From the NCBI GenBank assembly GCA_030049955.1, contig JASIJX010000534.1, forward strand, positions 1 to 9,552: a stretch of 9,552 nt of DNA, read 5' to 3'. Both the position numbers and the translations under genes were made by a program. This stretch comes from Acidobacteriaceae bacterium (GTDB taxonomy: Bacteria > Acidobacteriota > Terriglobia > Terriglobales > Acidobacteriaceae). The notes below the pieces were generated by a model, which worked only from the letters and a program-made list of their open reading frames with translations, made no database searches and was not told the DNA's origin. Below, one piece after another: positions 6,302-9,552 of the stretch (its first letter is position 1; each line of letters starts with the position of its first letter).

Positions 6302-7570
6302 ATGAATCGTACCCACGCAACGCGAGAAGCCTGGCATCCGCAGACACGCGAGGACCGGGAAGCGGTGATGCTCGAGCTGGAACAGATCCTGGCGAGCCCG
6401 CACTTTGCGAACAGCAAACGGTACCCGGCGCTGCTCTCTTATGTCGTAGAAAACACTCTTGCTGGGCGGACGGAGCTTTTAAAGGAACGGACGCTCGGCA
6501 TTGAGGTATTCCACCGGCCAGCCACTTACGACACAAACGCCGATACGGTGGTGAGATACACGGCCGGCGAGGTGCGCAAGCGGCTATTGCTCTATTATTC
6601 GGAGCACCCGAGCCGCACCGGCGTACAGATTTCGCTGCCTGCGGGCTCCTACCAGCCCGAGTTTCTGCACGAGGCCGACCCCCAGACCGTTTTGGAGCCG
6701 TTGGATATTGGCGCGCCGCAGGTTGGCGTTCCAGAGACGCCGCCAAAGCTGCAGGTGGTGGAACCGGGAAGTACATTGCGGCCGGAGATCACTCCCGCAA
6801 CTGGTTCGAAGCGGCGTTTTAGCACTGGGATTCTGGTGACGGTGGCCGCGCTGGTGCTGCTGGCAGTGGCCGGAGGGCTATGGCGGTTTGCGCGGCCGGC
6901 TCACACCATCGATATTGTGGACGAGTTCTGGGCGCCATTGATGCGCGATCAGCGCTCGGCCGTGATTTGCGCCGGCAGCGTGGTGTTCGCGCAGAACAAT
7001 TACTCCGGTGTTGTAACAGCGGGCGGCAATACCGATTACCCGTTCTTTTCGATGCAGATTACTTCGGCAATCACGGACATCAATAGTGTGATGGAGCGGG
7101 CCGGCGTGGGCACGCAACTGTTGAGTGCGCCGTCTACGCCGCTGAACGATCTGCGTGAGCACTCGGTGACGCTGCTGGGGGCGTACAACAACCAGTGGAC
7201 GCTGCGCCTGGTCGAGCCGCTTCGCTTCCATTTCGTGCCCGACCCGGTGGAGCGCATTGTGGACGCAAACCATCAGCAGGCGGGCTGGCAGCGCGATGAA
7301 TCGCAACCCTACTCGAGCGCCGACGATTACGCGCTGGTAGCGCGGTTTCGCGACCCGCGCATCGATGGATGGGTGGTGGCTCTGGCGGGACTTGGCCGCA
7401 ACGGCACTGAGGCGGCTGCGCAGTTTGCAACCAGCCCGCATTACCTGGAATTGCTGCGGCAGCGCATGGGCGGAAGTTTCGGCAATCGCAATATCGAGGT
7501 GGTGCTCAAGGTGAACGTGATCAAAGGCGAGACTGGCGCGCCTTCGATCCTGGCTGTTCACTCGTGGTGA
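6302..7570 (+). CDS. Single-pass membrane protein: cytoplasmic domain of acidobacterial type plus extracytoplasmic domain
   Basis: The protein has 422 residues from ATG 6302. Residues ~17-121 form a domain I recognise from many acidobacterial proteins (LASPHF-NSKRYPALLSYVVE-TLAGR-LKERTLG-EVF-RPATYDTNADTVVRYTAGEVRKRLLLYY … SLPAGSYQPEF). Its end (a basic helix, then a beta-hairpin with GSY) resembles the recognition helix and wing of OmpR-type winged helices; DNA binding is inference. A Pro-rich linker follows, then KRR and one membrane helix (~175-195), giving an N-in topology. The extracytoplasmic domain (~205-422) has the blocks LLGAYNNQWTLRL (291-303) and NIEVVLKVNVI (397-407); I cannot assign it a function. 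The gene is divergent from the GH2 gene and convergent with the lyase gene, so a ToxR/CadC-like sensor-regulator of these enzymes is plausible. The frame extends to TTG 6260 (436 aa); TTG 6293, with GGAG 10 nt upstream, is another option. The start is uncertain. Confidence 0.7.
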   Translation: MNRTHATREAWHPQTREDREAVMLELEQILASPHFANSKRYPALLSYVVENTLAGRTELLKERTLGIEVFHRPATYDTNADTVVRYTAGEVRKRLLLYYSEHPSRTGVQISLPAGSYQPEFLHEADPQTVLEPLDIGAPQVGVPETPPKLQVVEPGSTLRPEITPATGSKRRFSTGILVTVAALVLLAVAGGLWRFARPAHTIDIVDEFWAPLMRDQRSAVICAGSVVFAQNNYSGVVTAGGNTDYPFFSMQITSAITDINSVMERAGVGTQLLSAPSTPLNDLREHSVTLLGAYNNQWTLRLVEPLRFHFVPDPVERIVDANHQQAGWQRDESQPYSSADDYALVARFRDPRIDGWVVALAGLGRNGTEAAAQFATSPHYLELLRQRMGGSFGNRNIEVVLKVNVIKGETGAPSILAVHSW

Positions 7571-7580
7571 GGGAAGCGGT

Positions 7581-8783
7581 TTATACCCACAGTAGTGGCT
7601 GGCGGATGGGATAGTTGCGAATAATCTCCTTGTCAGCAGGGTCGGGGTTGAGGGTCTTCCAGAGCGCGACGTAGTCAGACTGTCGGCAGGCGAGGCCGGC
7701 AAAAAGCAGGCCCGGCGAGCGCACGGGAAGCGCGTCGAAGTGCTCGACGTCTTTTGCCCATTTCCATGCGGATTTGTTCTTGAGATAGGGGTAGATAAAG
7801 GCAGTTCCGCGGCAGATGCCGCGCCCGTCCGGCAGCGTGAAGGTGAGCGGATCGGGCGTGAGTCCCTTGAGCGACTGACAAAGTGTGGTCATCATGTCGA
7901 AGTTGAAGATGGAATAGCTGTAGGGCTTGGTGCGGGCGAGTTCCTTCGGGAAAGATCCGTCGGGCGCCATCTGGTTAGGCAGCAAAATCTCGCGGTAGCG
8001 GCGGTAGACGTCTTCGCGCACTGAAGCGTTGCCGGTGAGGCGCGCGAATTCGGCGGCCTGCAGCGCCCAGCAGGTGGCGTGGTTGTTCTTCGTGTCCCTT
8101 TCTTGATGGCCGCGATCGCTTGTTGTGAGCCAGTCGAGGTAGCTCGAAAACCATTCGCGCACGGCGGCGTGATCGTGCGGGCCAAGCTGAGCGATATCCG
8201 GACTTGGTCCGAGGAAGCTCGCTGCGCGCGCGACTTCAACCAGATGCAGCGTGTCGATGATGCCGATTGAGCGGCCGGTGTCTACGCCCTGAATGGCCTG
8301 CGCGTACATCAGGTTTGGGTTCATGCGCGTGGCGGGGGTGACGAACCAGGCGCGCAGATGATCGCAGGCGCGGCGGGCGAACTGCTTGTCGCCGGTGAGC
8401 AGCCAGGCGGCCGTGAGCGCCGGCATGCGGATGGAAAGAGCGACCATCACGCGGCGATGCTCGTCGAAGTTGGCCGGATTGCTTTTGCCGTCGTGATTGA
8501 TGTAGGGGCCATTGGGATTCTTCGGATCGGGCCAGAAGTAGTCGGCCTGCGAGTAGAAGTCGTGAAGGCCGCCAGGGCTGTGCGGAGCAGGAAATGCGGT
8601 GATGGTGACGGGCGGATCGGCCAGGTAGCTGCGCGCGGCCGTTACGATGCGGTGATAATCGACATCGGCGACCATGCGGAAGTCGTCTGAGTGGGCGTCT
8701 GCCCAGGCCAGGCTGTGCGAGCGGGCCAGCGCTGCTGCTACGGCCATGCACAGGAAATCTCGACGAGGCAGTTGCCAAGGCAT
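7581..8783 (-). CDS. Tat-exported alginate lyase family protein (PL5/AlgL-like)
   Basis: The protein has 400 residues from ATG 8783. The start is supported by GGGAG (8794-8790) six bases upstream and by the Tat signal that follows at once: LPRRDFLCM (5-13), a hydrophobic run to ~20 and AWA-DA near 26-30. A longer frame to 8945 would bury this signal behind 54 low-quality residues. The mature part is an all-alpha alginate-lyase domain: YFWPDPKNPNGPYINHDGK (82-100), NFDEHR (105-110), NPNLMYAQAIQGVDTGRSIGIID (155-177), KNNHATCW (232-239) and KPYSYSIFNFD (286-296). Asn-His of the NNH motif (233-235) and a Tyr at 288 or 290 match the catalytic residues known for PL5-type lyases, which cut polyuronates by beta-elimination. 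The substrate need not be alginate. The gene converges on the membrane-protein gene with a 10-bp gap. Confidence 0.88.
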   Translation of the reverse strand: MPWQLPRRDFLCMAVAAALARSHSLAWADAHSDDFRMVADVDYHRIVTAARSYLADPPVTITAFPAPHSPGGLHDFYSQADYFWPDPKNPNGPYINHDGKSNPANFDEHRRVMVALSIRMPALTAAWLLTGDKQFARRACDHLRAWFVTPATRMNPNLMYAQAIQGVDTGRSIGIIDTLHLVEVARAASFLGPSPDIAQLGPHDHAAVREWFSSYLDWLTTSDRGHQERDTKNNHATCWALQAAEFARLTGNASVREDVYRRYREILLPNQMAPDGSFPKELARTKPYSYSIFNFDMMTTLCQSLKGLTPDPLTFTLPDGRGICRGTAFIYPYLKNKSAWKWAKDVEHFDALPVRSPGLLFAGLACRQSDYVALWKTLNPDPADKEIIRNYPIRQPLLWV

Positions 8784-8882
8784 GCAATTCTCCCGAGTGC
8801 CAAGCGATGGCGACAGGGTACCACGCGAGGATTGCCGGGCCAGAGTGGCAGTGCGTCTGTGGAATGGCGATAAACTGGCTCC
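8784..8882. promoter_or_regulatory. Divergent promoter region with a candidate promoter for the cupin gene
   Basis: This 99-bp gap lies between the divergent lyase (-) and cupin (+) genes. On the plus strand GTGGCA (8845-8850) and GATAAA (8869-8874) form a -35/-10-like pair with 18-bp spacing, each matching four of six consensus bases. Transcription would start near 8881, almost at the GTG 8883, so the cupin mRNA could be leaderless; this fits the lack of a Shine-Dalgarno there. On the minus strand I see the lyase ribosome binding site but no clear promoter boxes. Confidence 0.3.
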
Positions 8883-9215
8883 GTGGATCTCAATCGTTTG
8901 CCTCTTGGTGTGACGGATTGGTCGCAGGTTCCCGAATCTGTGCATCCGGGTACGTCAGGTACGGCAACGATTCGCTCTCGCCAAATTGGAGATATCCAGC
9001 TTCGTCTCGTTGTTTACAGTCCAAACTATGTGGCTAACGATTGGTGCCACAAAGGCCATATTGTCTATGTCATCGGGGGCCAGTTGAATATCGAACATCG
9101 AGACACTGTAACCTACACGCTGGAGTCCGGCATGAGCTATCACGCTGCTGACGACGATGGACCTCCCCATCGAGTTCGTTCGGAAAGCGGTGCGACCATA
9201 TTTATTGTTGATTGA
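8883..9215 (+). CDS. Small cupin-fold protein (DHCW-motif family)
   Basis: The protein has 110 residues, the full size for this family of single-domain cupins. The start MDLNRLPLGVTDWSQVP is the conserved opening, so GTG 8883 is accepted despite no visible Shine-Dalgarno. The beta-barrel shows LRLVVYSPNYVANDWCHKGHIVYVIGGQLNIEHRD (40-74), then LESGMSYHAADDDGPPHRV (80-98) and the closing GATIFIVD. Relatives I know read ADHWCxKGH; here the segment is ANDWCHKGH (51-59), so the first His is replaced by Asp and a His appears two places after Asp-Trp. His59 and His96 remain as possible metal ligands. The biochemical role of the family is not established; small-molecule binding or a metal-dependent enzyme is possible. 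It is followed 21 bp downstream by an intrinsic terminator, so it is probably monocistronic. Confidence 0.82.
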   Translation: MDLNRLPLGVTDWSQVPESVHPGTSGTATIRSRQIGDIQLRLVVYSPNYVANDWCHKGHIVYVIGGQLNIEHRDTVTYTLESGMSYHAADDDGPPHRVRSESGATIFIVD

Positions 9216-9236
9216 AGATTTGCTTTCAAACTTCAT

Positions 9237-9266
9237 CACCGCCGCCGGGCACGCGGCGGTGGTTTT
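9237..9266 (+). terminator. Intrinsic terminator of the cupin gene
   Basis: A perfect 9-bp GC-rich stem, CACCGCCGC (9237-9245) with GCGGCGGTG (9253-9261), closes a 7-nt loop and is followed after one G by TTTT (9263-9266). It lies 21 bp after the cupin stop and upstream of the tRNA gene. Confidence 0.85.
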
Positions 9267-9332
9267 GCGATAGACTTGGCATGACAAATCGGCGCTGCCG
9301 CGACCCCTATGCGGCTCGGTTTGGCTCACTAT

Positions 9333-9417
9333 GCGGAAGTGGTGAAATGGCAAACACACCAGCCTTAGGAGCTGGCGCCCAAAAGGCTTGCGGGTTCAAG
9401 TCCCGCCTTCCGCACCA
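9333..9417 (+). tRNA. tRNA-Leu (anticodon UAG)
   Basis: The gene is 85 bases long, including an encoded CCA. Acceptor arms GCGGAAG (9333-9339) and CTTCCGC (9407-9413) pair fully; A9414 is the discriminator and 9415-9417 is CCA. Anticodon stem CCAGC (9359-9363) pairs with GCTGG (9371-9375) around loop CTTAGGA, giving anticodon TAG at 9366-9368, which reads CUA and other CUN leucine codons. A long variable arm (GCC…GGC within 9376-9389), as expected for Leu, precedes a T arm with GCGGG-TTCAAGT-CCCGC (9390-9406). No clear promoter is visible in the 66 bp before it. Confidence 0.96.
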
Positions 9418-9474
9418 GAAAGTTAAGTGGAAAATTCATGAACCTTTAGAATCAGTTGCTTAAAGGCAGCTTAG

Positions 9475-9496
9475 AGGCCGGGGAAACCCGGCCTTT
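9475..9496 (+). terminator. Intrinsic terminator after tRNA-Leu
   Basis: AGGCCGGG (9475-9482) pairs with CCCGGCCT (9487-9494) over 8 bp around a stable GAAA tetraloop and runs into a short T stretch (9494-9496). It lies 57 bp beyond the tRNA CCA end. The T-tract is short, but the stem and tetraloop are strong. Confidence 0.7.
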
Positions 9497-9508
9497 GTCA
9501 TGTCTGAG

Positions 9509-9527
9509 AGGCAACGTGTGGTTGCCT
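9509..9527. other. Second hairpin downstream of the tRNA terminator
   Basis: AGGCAAC (9509-9515) and GTTGCCT (9521-9527) form a perfect 7-bp stem with a GTGTG loop. No T-tract follows. It lies 12 bp after the tRNA terminator in a stretch without a gene up to the window end. It could be a reverse-strand structure, an operator for a gene beyond the window, or chance. Confidence 0.4.
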
Positions 9528-9552
9528 GCAGCTGATTGGAATTGTTAATGAC

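Noticed and set aside
6113..6403. A 96-residue minus-strand frame in the divergent region upstream of GH2
   Set aside because: It overlaps the start of the membrane-protein gene, has no ribosome binding site and no domain I can recognise.
8784..8945. N-terminal extension of the lyase gene to 8945
   Set aside because: It would place 54 unconserved residues before the twin-arginine signal; the ATG at 8783 has a well-spaced GGGAG.
9267..9332. A promoter for tRNA-Leu using TTGGCA at 9276-9281 as -35
   Set aside because: No -10-like hexamer follows at 16-18 bp, so the pair is not supported.
9212..9463. An 83-residue plus-strand frame near the right end
   Set aside because: It runs through the terminator and the whole tRNA-Leu gene, so it is not a coding region.

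Overview
The window looks like ordinary chromosome from a GC-rich soil-type bacterium, most likely an acidobacterium of the Terriglobia. The reasons are family-level: a squalene/hopanoid-type FAD dehydrogenase, a membrane protein whose N-terminal domain I associate with large acidobacterial paralogue families, Tat-exported polysaccharide-active enzymes, and short GGGCTGAAGCCC-type palindromic repeats between genes. This assignment comes from recognising families, not from a database search.

Layout from left to right. (1) Bases 1-324 (+) hold the 3' end of an hpnE-like gene. Its stop codon lies in the loop of a small palindromic repeat, and a second repeat follows. (2) Bases 436-1533 (-) encode a Fis-type AAA+ regulator related to sigma-54 activators. 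It lacks the GAFTGA loop and carries a tetrapeptide repeat near its N-terminus. (3) Bases 1729-3426 (+) encode a multi-spanning GT39/PMT-like glycosyltransferase. (4) Bases 3427-3537 are a nested inverted-repeat element of 111 bp between two convergent genes. (5) Bases 3557-6049 (-) encode a Tat-exported GH2 beta-galactosidase-like enzyme that starts at TTG. (6) Bases 6050-6301 are a divergent control region with paired palindromes next to the GH2 ribosome binding site. (7) Bases 6302-7570 (+) encode a single-pass membrane protein with a cytoplasmic domain that may be winged-helix-like and an uncharacterised extracytoplasmic domain. (8) Bases 7581-8783 (-) encode a Tat-exported alginate-lyase-family protein; its start is best placed at 8783. 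(9) Bases 8883-9215 (+) encode a small cupin, followed by a strong intrinsic terminator. (10) Bases 9333-9417 are tRNA-Leu(UAG) with encoded CCA, followed by a GAAA-loop terminator and another hairpin.

How the genes may work together. The two exported carbohydrate-active enzymes (GH2 and alginate-lyase-like) flank the transmembrane protein, which is divergent from one and convergent with the other. A simple reading is a small polysaccharide-use locus with a ToxR/CadC-like membrane regulator between its enzymes; this is inference. The left part (hpnE, Fis-type regulator, glycosyltransferase) shows no functional link to it beyond proximity. I found no CRISPR array, transposase, phage gene or defence system. 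The most unusual items are the transmembrane protein with its operator-like palindromes, the 111-bp nested inverted repeat, and the regulator without GAFTGA.
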